Assembly (NCBI GenBank): GCA_036245805.1 | Contig: BTRK01000004.1 | Coordinates: forward strand, 7,998,001-8,062,000 | From: Pristionchus mayeri | Lineage: Eukaryota; Nematoda; Chromadorea; Rhabditida; Neodiplogasteridae | Direction of reading: 5' to 3' | DNA: 64,000 bases | Shown here: positions 1 through 11,756 of the stretch, piece after piece | Layout: each line of letters starts with the position of its first letter | Position numbering within the stretch: position 1 is the first letter of the stretch | Made by a program: the position numbers and the translations under genes | Notes under the pieces: generated by a model | The model's input: only the letters and a program-made list of their open reading frames with translations | The model's database searches: none | Told to the model about the DNA's origin: nothing

Positions 1-126
1 CCGCTTCTCAAATCTTCTCAGCCTTTTGGCTAAGATAACCGCTTCTCAAATCTTCTCGGCCTTTTGGCTGAGATAACCGTTCTCAAATCTTCTCAGCCTT
101 TTGGCTAAGATAACCTCTTTTCAAAT

Positions 127-149
127 CTTCTCGGCCTTTTGGCTAAGAT
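127..149 (+). other. First exact copy of the U2 snRNA 5' stem-loop I match (nt 5-27)
   Basis: These 23 bases equal nucleotides 5-27 of metazoan U2 snRNA as I recall it, including the motif CTCGGCCTTTTGGCTAAGAT. In U2 this segment forms stem-loop I and contributes to pairing with U6. The match stops at U2 nt 27: the satellite continues AAC where U2 has CAAG, so the branch-point recognition sequence GTAGTA (U2 nt 33-38) is missing. The same core, exact or with one or two changes, recurs in nearly every monomer on the + strand. Sequence identity is seen directly; descent from a U2 gene is inferred, but an exact match of this length to a deeply conserved RNA is very unlikely by chance. Confidence 0.85.
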
Positions 150-439
150 AACCGCTTCTCAAATCTTCTCGACCTTTTGGCTAAGATAACCGCTTCTCAA
201 CACTTCTCGACCTTTTGGCTAAGATAACCGCTTCTCAACCCTTCTCAGCCTTTTGGCTAACATAACCGCTTCTCAACCCTTCTCAGCCTTTTGGCTAAGA
301 TAACCGCTTCTCAACACTTCTCGGCCTTTTGGCTAAGATAACCGCTTCTCAACACTTCTCGGCCTTTTGGCTGAGATAACCGCTTCTCAACCCTTCTCAG
401 CCTTTTGGCTAACATAACCGCTTCTCAACCCTTCTCAGC

Positions 440-459
440 CTTTTGGCTGAGATAACCGC
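440..459 (+). other. Example of the strengthened hairpin variant (8-bp stem, TTTT loop)
   Basis: Monomers that combine CAGCC with GAG read TCTCAGCCTTTTGGCTGAGA, a perfect 8-bp inverted repeat around TTTT. The U2-like form has a G-U wobble (GGCC/GGCT) and a C/A mismatch at these two sites. This variant is common in 1-9.4 kb and scarce later, where CAGCC is usually followed by AAG. Positions are approximate to one or two bases. Confidence 0.75.
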
Positions 460-741
460 TTCTCAACACTTCTCGGCCTTTTGGCTGAGATAACCGCTTC
501 TCAACCCTTCTCAGCCTTTTGGCTAACATAACCGCTTCTCAACCCTTCTCAGCCTTTTGGCTGAGATAACCGCTTCTCAACCCTTCTCAGCCTTTTGGCT
601 AAGATAACCGCTTCTCAAATCTTCTCGGCCTTTTGGCTGAGATAACCGTTCTCAAATCTTCTCAGCCTTTTGGCTAAGATAACCTCTTTTCAAATCTTAT
701 CGGCCTTTTGGCTAAGATAACCGCTTCTCAACCCTTATCTT

Positions 742-801
742 AGAAGCGGTTATCTTAGCCAAAAGGCTGAGAAGGGTTGAGAAGCGGTTATGTTAGCCAA
801 A
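742..801 (-). repeat. Inverted satellite segment, copy 1
   Basis: Here about 1.6 monomers lie in reverse orientation (AGAAGCGG ... TTAGCCAAAAGGCTGAG ... GTTAGCCAAA) inside the forward array. The left junction makes a 26-bp perfect inverted repeat: 703-728 against 742-767 around a 13-bp loop. The right junction makes a 24-bp inverted repeat: 778-801 against 826-849 around a 24-bp loop. Forward phase resumes 81 bp after the previous CCGCTTCTC (721 to 802), a shift of 5 bp relative to two monomers. The inverted monomers are of the local AACCC/CAGCC/AACAT type, so the inversion probably arose within this domain. Confidence 0.9.
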
Positions 802-2645
802 CCGCTTCTCAACCCTTCTCAGCCTTTTGGCTAACATAACCGCTTCTCATCCCTTCTCAGCCTTTTGGCTGAGATAACCGCTTCTCAACACTTCTCGGCC
901 TTTTGGCTGAGATAACCGCTTCTCAACCCTTCTCAGCCTTTTGGCTAACATAACCGCTTCTCAACCCTTCTCAGCCTTTTGGCTGAGATAACCGCTTCTC
1001 AACACTTCTCGACCTTTTGGCTAAGATAACCGCTTCTCAACACTTCTCGGCCTTTTGGCTGAGATAACCGCTTCTCAACCCTTCTCAGCCTTTTGGCTAA
1101 CATAACCGCTTCTCAACCCTTCTCAGCCTTTTGGCTAACATAACCGCTTCTCAACCCTTCTCAGCCTTTTGGCTAAGATAACCGCTTCTCAACACTTCTC
1201 GGCCTTTTGGCTAAGATAACCGCTTCTCAACACTTCTCGGCCTTTTGGCTGAGATAACCGCTTCTCAACCCTTCTCAGCCTTTTGGCTAACATAACCGCT
1301 TCTCAACCCTTCTCAGCCTTTTGGCTGAGATAACCGCTTCTCAACACTTCTCGGCCTTTTGGCTGAGATAACCGCTTCTCAACCCTTCTCAGCCTTTTGG
1401 CTAACATAACCGCTTCTCAACCCTTCTCAGCCTTTTGGCTGAGATAACCGCTTCTCAACACTTCTCGACCTTTTGGCTAAGATAACCGCTTCTCAACCCT
1501 TCTCAGCCTTTTGGCTAACATAACCGCTTCTCAACCCTTCTCAGCCTTTTGGCTAAGATAACCGCTTCTCAACACTTCTCGGCCTTTTGGCTAAGATAAC
1601 CGCTTCTCAACACTTCTCGGCCTTTTGGCTGAGATAACCGCTTCTCAAATCTTCTCGGCCTTTTGGCTGAGATAACCGCTTCTCAAATCTTCTCGGCCTT
1701 TTGGCTAAGATAACCTCTTCTCAACCCTTCTCGGCCTTTTGGCTAAGATAACCGCTTCTCAAATCTTCTCGGCCTTTTGGCTAAGATTACCGCTTCTCAA
1801 CACTTCTCGGCCTTTTGGCTGAGATAACCGCTTCTCAAATCTTCTCGGCCTTTTGGCTAAGATAACCGCTTCTCAACACTTCTCGGCCTTTTGGCTGAGA
1901 TTACCGCTTCTCAAATCTTCTCGGCCTTTTGGCTAAGATAACCGCTTCTCAACCCTTCTCAGCCTTTTGGCTAAGATAACTGCTTCTCAACACTTCTCGG
2001 CCTTTTGGCTGAGATAACCGCTTCTCAAATCTTCTCGGCCTTTTGGCTGAGATAACCGCTTCTCAAATCTTCTCGGCCTTTTGGCTAAGATAACCTCTTT
2101 TCAAATCTTCTCGGCCTTTTGGCTAAGATAACCGCTTCTCAAATCTTCTCGGCCTTTTGGCTAAGATAACCGCTTCTCAACACTTCTCGGCCTTTTGGCT
2201 AAGATAACCGCTTCTCAACACTTCTCGGCCTTTTGGCTAAGATAACCGCTTCTCAACCCTTCTCAGCCTTTTGGCTAAGATAACCGCTTCTCAACCCTTC
2301 TCAGCCTTTTGCCTAAGATAACCGCTTCCCAAATCTTCTCGGCCTTTTGGCTAAGATAACCGCTTCTCAAATCTTATCTGCCTTTTGGCTAAGATAACCG
2401 CTTCTCAAATCTTCTCAGCCTTTTGGCTGAGATAACCGCTTCTCAACCCTTCTCAGCCTTTTGGCTAAGATAACCGCTTCTCAAATCTTCTCGGCCTTTT
2501 GGCTGAGATAACCGTTCTCAAATCTTCTCAGCCTTTTGGCTAAGATAACCTCTTTTCAAATCTTATCGGCCTTTTGGCTAAGATAACCGCTTCTCAAATC
2601 TTCTCGGCCTTTTGGCTGAGATAACCGCTTCTCAACCCTTATCTT

Positions 2646-2705
2646 AGAAGCGGTTATCTTAGCCAAAAGGCTGAGAAGGGTTGAGAAGCGGTTATGTTAG
2701 CCAAA
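2646..2705 (-). repeat. Inverted satellite segment, copy 2
   Basis: This segment has the same junctions as the copy at 742-801, exactly 1,904 bp downstream. The monomer to its left is a GAG type, so the left inverted-repeat arm carries one mismatch. The shared junctions show the inversion happened once and was then copied with its surroundings. Confidence 0.9.
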
Positions 2706-5385
2706 CCGCTTCTCAACCCTTCTCAGCCTTTTGGCTAACATAACCGCTTCTCATCCCTTCTCAGCCTTTTGGCTGAGATAACCGCTTCTCAACACTTCTC
2801 GGCCTTTTGGCTGAGATAACCGCTTCTCAACCCTTCTCAGCCTTTTGGCTAACATAACCGCTTCTCAACCCTTCTCAGCCTTTTGGCTGAGATAACCGCT
2901 TCTCAACACTTCTCGACCTTTTGGCTAAGATAACCGCTTCTCAACACTTCTCGGCCTTTTGGCTGAGATAACCGCTTCTCAACCCTTCTCAGCCTTTTGG
3001 CTAACATAACCGCTTCTCAACCCTTCTCAGCCTTTTGGCTAACATAACCGCTTCTCAACCCTTCTCAGCCTTTTGGCTAAGATAACCGCTTCTCAACACT
3101 TCTCGGCCTTTTGGCTAAGATAACCGCTTCTCAACACTTCTCGGCCTTTTGGCTGAGATAACCGCTTCTCAACCCTTCTCAGCCTTTTGGCTAACATAAC
3201 CGCTTCTCAACCCTTCTCAGCCTTTTGGCTGAGATAACCGCTTCTCAACACTTCTCGGCCTTTTGGCTGAGATAACCGCTTCTCAACCCTTCTCAGCCTT
3301 TTGGCTAACATAACCGCTTCTCAACCCTTCTCAGCCTTTTGGCTGAGATAACCGCTTCTCAACACTTCTCGACCTTTTGGCTAAGATAACCGCTTCTCAA
3401 CCCTTCTCAGCCTTTTGGCTAACATAACCGCTTCTCAACCCTTCTCAGCCTTTTGGCTAAGATAACCGCTTCTCAACACTTCTCGGCCTTTTGGCTAAGA
3501 TAACCGCTTCTCAACACTTCTCGGCCTTTTGGCTGAGATAACCGCTTCTCAAATCTTCTCGGCCTTTTGGCTGAGATAACCGCTTCTCAAATCTTCTCGG
3601 CCTTTTGGCTAAGATAACCTCTTCTCAACCCTTCTCGGCCTTTTGGCTAAGATAACCGCTTCTCAAATCTTCTCGGCCTTTTGGCTAAGATTACCGCTTC
3701 TCAACACTTCTCGGCCTTTTGGCTGAGATAACCGCTTCTCAAATCTTCTCGGCCTTTTGGCTAAGATAACCGCTTCTCAACACTTCTCGGCCTTTTGGCT
3801 GAGATTACCGCTTCTCAAATCTTCTCGGCCTTTTGGCTAAGATAACCGCTTCTCAACCCTTCTCAGCCTTTTGGCTAAGATAACTGCTTCTCAACACTTC
3901 TCGGCCTTTTGGCTGAGATAACCGCTTCTCAAATCTTCTCGGCCTTTTGGCTGAGATAACCGCTTCTCAAATCTTCTCGGCCTTTTGGCTAAGATAACCT
4001 CTTTTCAAATCTTCTCGGCCTTTTGGCTAAGATAACCGCTTCTCAAATCTTCTCGGCCTTTTGGCTAAGATAACCGCTTCTCAACACTTCTCGGCCTTTT
4101 GGCTAAGATAACCGCTTCTCAACACTTCTCGGCCTTTTGGCTAAGATAACCGCTTCTCAACCCTTCTCAGCCTTTTGGCTAAGATAACCGCTTCTCAACC
4201 CTTCTCAGCCTTTTGCCTAAGATAACCGCTTCCCAAATCTTCTCGGCCTTTTGGCTAAGATAACCGCTTCTCAAATCTTATCTGCCTTTTGGCTAAGATA
4301 ACCGCTTCTCAAATCTTCTCGGCCTTTTGGCTGAGATAACCTCTCCTCAACCCTTCTCGGCCTTTTGGCTGAGATAACCGCTTCTCAAATCTTCTCGGCC
4401 TTTTGGCTGAGATAACCGCTTCTCAACCCTTCTCAGCCTTTTGGCTAAGATAACCGCTTCTCAACCCTTCTCGGCCTTTTGGCTAAGATAACCTCTTTTC
4501 AAATCTTCTCGGCCTTTTGGCTAAGATAACCGCTTCTCAAATTTTCTCGGCCTTTTGGCTAAGATAACCGCTTCTCAACCCTTCTCGGCCTTTTGGCTGA
4601 GATAACCGCTTCTCAAATCTTCTCGGCCTTTTGGCTAAGATAACCGCTACTCAATCCTTCTCGGCCTTTTGGCTGAGATAACCGCTTCTCAAATCTTCTC
4701 GGCCTTTTGGCTAAGATAACCTCTTTTCAAATCTTCTCGGCCTTTTGGCTAAGATAACCGCTTCTCAAATCTTCTCGACCTTTTGGCTAAGATAACCGCT
4801 TCTCAACACTTCTCGACCTTTTGGCTAAGATAACCGCTTCTCAACCCTTCTCAGCCTTTTGGCTAACATAACCGCTTCTCAACCCTTCTCAGCCTTTTGG
4901 CTAAGATAACCGCTTCTCAACACTTCTCGGCCTTTTGGCTAAGATAACCGCTTCTCAACACTTCTCGGCCTTTTGGCTGAGATAACCGCTTCTCAACCCT
5001 TCTCAGCCTTTTGGCTAACATAACCGCTTCTCAACCCTTCTCAGCCTTTTGGCTGAGATAACCGCTTCTCAACACTTCTCGGCCTTTTGGCTGAGATAAC
5101 CGCTTCTCAACCCTTCTCAGCCTTTTGGCTAACATAACCGCTTCTCAACCCTTCTCAGCCTTTTGGCTGAGATAACCGCTTCTCAACCCTTCTCAGCCTT
5201 TTGGCTAAGATAACCGCTTCTCAAATCTTCTCGGCCTTTTGGCTGAGATAACCGTTCTCAAATCTTCTCAGCCTTTTGGCTAAGATAACCTCTTTTCAAA
5301 TCTTATCGGCCTTTTGGCTAAGATAACCGCTTCTCAAATCTTCTCGGCCTTTTGGCTGAGATAACCGCTTCTCAACCCTTATCTT

Positions 5386-5445
5386 AGAAGCGGTTATCTT
5401 AGCCAAAAGGCTGAGAAGGGTTGAGAAGCGGTTATGTTAGCCAAA
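5386..5445 (-). repeat. Inverted satellite segment, copy 3
   Basis: This has the same junctions and internal sequence as the other inverted segments and lies 2,740 bp after copy 2 and 4,644 bp after copy 1. It belongs to the second copy of the 4.6-kb higher-order unit. Confidence 0.9.
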
Positions 5446-7289
5446 CCGCTTCTCAACCCTTCTCAGCCTTTTGGCTAACATAACCGCTTCTCATCCCTTC
5501 TCAGCCTTTTGGCTGAGATAACCGCTTCTCAACACTTCTCGGCCTTTTGGCTGAGATAACCGCTTCTCAACCCTTCTCAGCCTTTTGGCTAACATAACCG
5601 CTTCTCAACCCTTCTCAGCCTTTTGGCTGAGATAACCGCTTCTCAACACTTCTCGACCTTTTGGCTAAGATAACCGCTTCTCAACACTTCTCGGCCTTTT
5701 GGCTGAGATAACCGCTTCTCAACCCTTCTCAGCCTTTTGGCTAACATAACCGCTTCTCAACCCTTCTCAGCCTTTTGGCTAACATAACCGCTTCTCAACC
5801 CTTCTCAGCCTTTTGGCTAAGATAACCGCTTCTCAACACTTCTCGGCCTTTTGGCTAAGATAACCGCTTCTCAACACTTCTCGGCCTTTTGGCTGAGATA
5901 ACCGCTTCTCAACCCTTCTCAGCCTTTTGGCTAACATAACCGCTTCTCAACCCTTCTCAGCCTTTTGGCTGAGATAACCGCTTCTCAACACTTCTCGGCC
6001 TTTTGGCTGAGATAACCGCTTCTCAACCCTTCTCAGCCTTTTGGCTAACATAACCGCTTCTCAACCCTTCTCAGCCTTTTGGCTGAGATAACCGCTTCTC
6101 AACACTTCTCGACCTTTTGGCTAAGATAACCGCTTCTCAACCCTTCTCAGCCTTTTGGCTAACATAACCGCTTCTCAACCCTTCTCAGCCTTTTGGCTAA
6201 GATAACCGCTTCTCAACACTTCTCGGCCTTTTGGCTAAGATAACCGCTTCTCAACACTTCTCGGCCTTTTGGCTGAGATAACCGCTTCTCAAATCTTCTC
6301 GGCCTTTTGGCTGAGATAACCGCTTCTCAAATCTTCTCGGCCTTTTGGCTAAGATAACCTCTTCTCAACCCTTCTCGGCCTTTTGGCTAAGATAACCGCT
6401 TCTCAAATCTTCTCGGCCTTTTGGCTAAGATTACCGCTTCTCAACACTTCTCGGCCTTTTGGCTGAGATAACCGCTTCTCAAATCTTCTCGGCCTTTTGG
6501 CTAAGATAACCGCTTCTCAACACTTCTCGGCCTTTTGGCTGAGATTACCGCTTCTCAAATCTTCTCGGCCTTTTGGCTAAGATAACCGCTTCTCAACCCT
6601 TCTCAGCCTTTTGGCTAAGATAACTGCTTCTCAACACTTCTCGGCCTTTTGGCTGAGATAACCGCTTCTCAAATCTTCTCGGCCTTTTGGCTGAGATAAC
6701 CGCTTCTCAAATCTTCTCGGCCTTTTGGCTAAGATAACCTCTTTTCAAATCTTCTCGGCCTTTTGGCTAAGATAACCGCTTCTCAAATCTTCTCGGCCTT
6801 TTGGCTAAGATAACCGCTTCTCAACACTTCTCGGCCTTTTGGCTAAGATAACCGCTTCTCAACACTTCTCGGCCTTTTGGCTAAGATAACCGCTTCTCAA
6901 CCCTTCTCAGCCTTTTGGCTAAGATAACCGCTTCTCAACCCTTCTCAGCCTTTTGCCTAAGATAACCGCTTCCCAAATCTTCTCGGCCTTTTGGCTAAGA
7001 TAACCGCTTCTCAAATCTTATCTGCCTTTTGGCTAAGATAACCGCTTCTCAAATCTTCTCAGCCTTTTGGCTGAGATAACCGCTTCTCAACCCTTCTCAG
7101 CCTTTTGGCTAAGATAACCGCTTCTCAAATCTTCTCGGCCTTTTGGCTGAGATAACCGTTCTCAAATCTTCTCAGCCTTTTGGCTAAGATAACCTCTTTT
7201 CAAATCTTATCGGCCTTTTGGCTAAGATAACCGCTTCTCAAATCTTCTCGGCCTTTTGGCTGAGATAACCGCTTCTCAACCCTTATCTT

Positions 7290-7349
7290 AGAAGCGGTTA
7301 TCTTAGCCAAAAGGCTGAGAAGGGTTGAGAAGCGGTTATGTTAGCCAAA
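7290..7349 (-). repeat. Inverted satellite segment, copy 4
   Basis: This is the last inverted segment in the window, 1,904 bp after copy 3 and 4,644 bp after copy 2. No other reverse-orientation monomers are seen in the remaining 56 kb. Confidence 0.9.
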
Positions 7350-10300
7350 CCGCTTCTCAACCCTTCTCAGCCTTTTGGCTAACATAACCGCTTCTCATCC
7401 CTTCTCAGCCTTTTGGCTGAGATAACCGCTTCTCAACACTTCTCGGCCTTTTGGCTGAGATAACCGCTTCTCAACCCTTCTCAGCCTTTTGGCTAACATA
7501 ACCGCTTCTCAACCCTTCTCAGCCTTTTGGCTGAGATAACCGCTTCTCAACACTTCTCGACCTTTTGGCTAAGATAACCGCTTCTCAACACTTCTCGGCC
7601 TTTTGGCTGAGATAACCGCTTCTCAACCCTTCTCAGCCTTTTGGCTAACATAACCGCTTCTCAACCCTTCTCAGCCTTTTGGCTAACATAACCGCTTCTC
7701 AACCCTTCTCAGCCTTTTGGCTAAGATAACCGCTTCTCAACACTTCTCGGCCTTTTGGCTAAGATAACCGCTTCTCAACACTTCTCGGCCTTTTGGCTGA
7801 GATAACCGCTTCTCAACCCTTCTCAGCCTTTTGGCTAACATAACCGCTTCTCAACCCTTCTCAGCCTTTTGGCTGAGATAACCGCTTCTCAACACTTCTC
7901 GGCCTTTTGGCTGAGATAACCGCTTCTCAACCCTTCTCAGCCTTTTGGCTAACATAACCGCTTCTCAACCCTTCTCAGCCTTTTGGCTGAGATAACCGCT
8001 TCTCAACACTTCTCGACCTTTTGGCTAAGATAACCGCTTCTCAACCCTTCTCAGCCTTTTGGCTAACATAACCGCTTCTCAACCCTTCTCAGCCTTTTGG
8101 CTAAGATAACCGCTTCTCAACACTTCTCGGCCTTTTGGCTAAGATAACCGCTTCTCAACACTTCTCGGCCTTTTGGCTGAGATAACCGCTTCTCAAATCT
8201 TCTCGGCCTTTTGGCTGAGATAACCGCTTCTCAAATCTTCTCGGCCTTTTGGCTAAGATAACCTCTTCTCAACCCTTCTCGGCCTTTTGGCTAAGATAAC
8301 CGCTTCTCAAATCTTCTCGGCCTTTTGGCTAAGATTACCGCTTCTCAACACTTCTCGGCCTTTTGGCTGAGATAACCGCTTCTCAAATCTTCTCGGCCTT
8401 TTGGCTAAGATAACCGCTTCTCAACACTTCTCGGCCTTTTGGCTGAGATTACCGCTTCTCAAATCTTCTCGGCCTTTTGGCTAAGATAACCGCTTCTCAA
8501 CCCTTCTCAGCCTTTTGGCTAAGATAACTGCTTCTCAACACTTCTCGGCCTTTTGGCTGAGATAACCGCTTCTCAAATCTTCTCGGCCTTTTGGCTGAGA
8601 TAACCGCTTCTCAAATCTTCTCGGCCTTTTGGCTAAGATAACCTCTTTTCAAATCTTCTCGGCCTTTTGGCTAAGATAACCGCTTCTCAAATCTTCTCGG
8701 CCTTTTGGCTAAGATAACCGCTTCTCAACACTTCTCGGCCTTTTGGCTAAGATAACCGCTTCTCAACACTTCTCGGCCTTTTGGCTAAGATAACCGCTTC
8801 TCAACCCTTCTCAGCCTTTTGGCTAAGATAACCGCTTCTCAACCCTTCTCAGCCTTTTGCCTAAGATAACCGCTTCCCAAATCTTCTCGGCCTTTTGGCT
8901 AAGATAACCGCTTCTCAAATCTTATCTGCCTTTTGGCTAAGATAACCGCTTCTCAAATCTTCTCGGCCTTTTGGCTGAGATAACCTCTCCTCAACCCTTC
9001 TCGGCCTTTTGGCTGAGATAACCGCTTCTCAAATCTTCTCGGCCTTTTGGCTGAGATAACCGCTTCTCAACCCTTCTCAGCCTTTTGGCTAAGATAACCG
9101 CTTCTCAACCCTTCTCGGCCTTTTGGCTAAGATAACCTCTTTTCAAATCTTCTCGGCCTTTTGGCTAAGATAACCGCTTCTCAAATTTTCTCGGCCTTTT
9201 GGCTAAGATAACCGCTTCTCAACCCTTCTCGGCCTTTTGGCTGAGATAACCGCTTCTCAAATCTTCTCGGCCTTTTGGCTAAGATAACCGCTACTCAATC
9301 CTTCTCGGCCTTTTGGCTGAGATAACCGCTTCTCAAATCTTCTCGGCCTTTTGGCTAAGATAACCGCTTCTCAACCCTTCTCAGCCTTTTGGCTAAGATA
9401 ACCGCTTCTTAACCCTTCTCAGCCTTTTGGCTAAGATAACCGCTTCTCAAATCTTATCTGCCTTTTGGCTAAGATAACCTCTTTTCAAATCTTCTCGGCC
9501 TTTTGGCTAAGATAACCGCTTCTCAAATCTTCTCGGCCTTTTGGCTAAGATAACCGCTTCTGAATCCTTCTCGACCTTTTGGCTAAGATAACCGCTTCTC
9601 AACCCTTCTCAGCCTTTTGGCTAAGATAACGGCTTCTCAACCCTTCTCGGCCTATTGGCTAAGATAACCTCTTTTCAAATCTTCTCGGCCTTTTGGCTAA
9701 GATAACCGCTTCTCAAATCTTCTCGGCCTTTTGGCTAAGATAACCGCTTCTCAACCCTTCTCAGCCTTTTGGCTAAGATAACCGCTTCTTAACCCTTCTC
9801 AGCCTTTTGGCTAAGATAACCGCTTCTCAAATCTTATCTGCCTTTTGGCTAAGATAACCTCTTTTCAAATCTTCTCGGCCTTTTGGCTAAGATAACCGCT
9901 TCTCAAATCTTCTCGGCCTTTTGTCTAAGATAACCGCTTCTGAATCCTTCTCGACCTTTTGGCTAAGATAACCGCTTCTCAACCCTTCTCAGCCTTTTGG
10001 CTAAGATAACGGCTTCTCAACCCTTCTCGGCCTTTTGGCTAAGATAACCTCTTTTCAAATCTTCTCGGCCTTTTGGCTAAGATAACCGCTTCTCAACCCT
10101 TCTCGGCCTTTTGGCTGAGATAACCGCTTCTCAACCCTTCTCGGCCTTTTGGCTGAGATAACCGCTTCTCAAATCTTCTCGGCCTTTTGGCTAAGATAAC
10201 CGCTTCTCAAATCTTCTCGGCCTTTTGGCTAAGATAACCGCTTCTGAATCCTTCTCGACCTTTTGGCTAAGATAACCGCTTCTCAACCCTTCTCAGCCTT

Positions 10301-11756
10301 TTGGCTAAGATAACGGCTTCTCAACCCTTCTCGGCCTTTTGGCTAAGATAACCTCTTTTCAAATCTTCTCGGCCTTTTGGCTAAGATAACCGCTTCTCAA
10401 CCCTTCTCAGCCTTTTGGCTAAGATAACGGCTTCTCAACCCTTCTCGGCCTTTTGGCTAAGATAACCTCTTTTCAAATCTTCTCGGCCTTTTGGCTAAGA
10501 TAACCGCTTCTCAACCCTTCTCAGCCTTTTGGCTAAGATAACCGCTTCTTAACCCTTCTCAGCCTTTTGGCTAAGATAACCGCTTCTCAAATCTTATCTG
10601 CCTTTTGGCTAAGATAACCTCTTTTCAAATCTTCTCGGCCTTTTGGCTAAGATAACCGCTTCTCAAATCTTCTCGGCCTTTTGGCTAAGATAACTGCTTC
10701 TGAATCCTTCTCGACCTTTTGGCTAAGATAACCGCTTCTCAACCCTTCTCAGCCTTTTGGCTAAGATAACGGCTTCTCAACCCTTCTCGGCCTTTTGGCT
10801 AAGATAACCTCTTTTCAAATCTTCTCGGCCTTTTGGCTAAGATAACCGCTTCTCAAATCTTCTCGGCCTTTTGGCTAAGATAACCGCTTCTGAATCCTTC
10901 TCGACCTTTTGGCTAAGATAACCGCTTCTCAACCCTTCTCAGCCTTTTGGCTAAGATAACGGCTTCTCAACCCTTCTCGGCCTTTTGGCTAAGATAACCT
11001 CTTTTCAAATCTTCTCGGCCTTTTGGCTAAGATAACCGCTTCTCAACCCTTCTCAGCCTTTTGGCTAAGATAACGGCTTCTCAACCCTTCTCGGCCTTTT
11101 GGCTAAGATAACCTCTTTTCAAATATTCTCGGCCTTTTGGCTAAGATAACCGCTTCTCAACCCTTCTCAGCCTTTTGGCTAAGATAACCGCTTCTTAACC
11201 CTTCTCAGCCTTTTGGCTAAGATAACCGCTTCTCAAATCTTATCTGCCTTTTGGCTAAGATAACCTCTTTTCAAATCTTCTCGGCCTTTTGGCTAAGATA
11301 ACCGCTTCTCAAATCTTCTCGGCCTTTTGGCTAAGATAACCGCTTCTGAATCCTTCTCGACCTTTTGGCTAAGATAACCGCTTCTCAACCCTTCTCAGCC
11401 TTTTGGCTAAGATAACGGCTTCTCAACCCTTCTCGGCCTTTTGGCTAAGATAACCTCTTTTCAAATCTTCTCGGCCTTTTGGCTAAGATAACCGCTTCTC
11501 AAATCTTCTCGGCCTTTTGGCTAAGATAACCGCTTCTCAACCCTTCTCAGCCTTTTGGCTAAGATAACCGCTTCTTAACCCTTCTCAGCCTTTTGGCTAA
11601 GATAACCGCTTCTCAAATCTTATCTGCCTTTTGGCTAAGATAACCTCTTTTCAAATCTTCTCGGCCTTTTGGCTAAGATAACCGCTTCTCAAATCTTCTC
11701 GGCCTTTTGTCTAAGATAACGGCTTCTCAACCCTTCTCGGCCTTTTGGCTAAGATA

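Larger units (their letters stand above)
1..9370. repeat. Domain A: about 4.6-kb higher-order repeat, two copies
   Basis: Bases 1-736 reappear at an offset of 4,606 bp; after one extra monomer in the later copy the offset becomes 4,644 bp. For example, CTCTCC at 4,341 and 8,985, and the inverted-segment pairs, are 4,644 bp apart. A shorter offset of 1,904 bp links about 737-2,416 with 2,641-4,320. The second copy stops matching near 9,364 against 4,720. This domain is rich in monomers reading GGCTAACATAACC paired with AACCC and CAGCC, which are rare further right. Confidence 0.85.

Noticed and set aside
133..144. Sm-binding site in the CCTTTTGGC core
   Set aside because: The Sm consensus needs a purine-A before the U run; here CC precedes TTTT, and the bases lie in a hairpin loop as in U2 itself.
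127..149. Functional U2 snRNA genes
   Set aside because: Only U2 nt 5-27 is present. The branch-point region, stem IIa/IIb, Sm site and downstream stems are missing, and no snRNA promoter element is seen.
742..801. A transposon or MITE insertion explaining the inverted segments
   Set aside because: The inverted DNA is the satellite itself, with no foreign sequence, terminal inverted repeats of a known family or target-site duplication.
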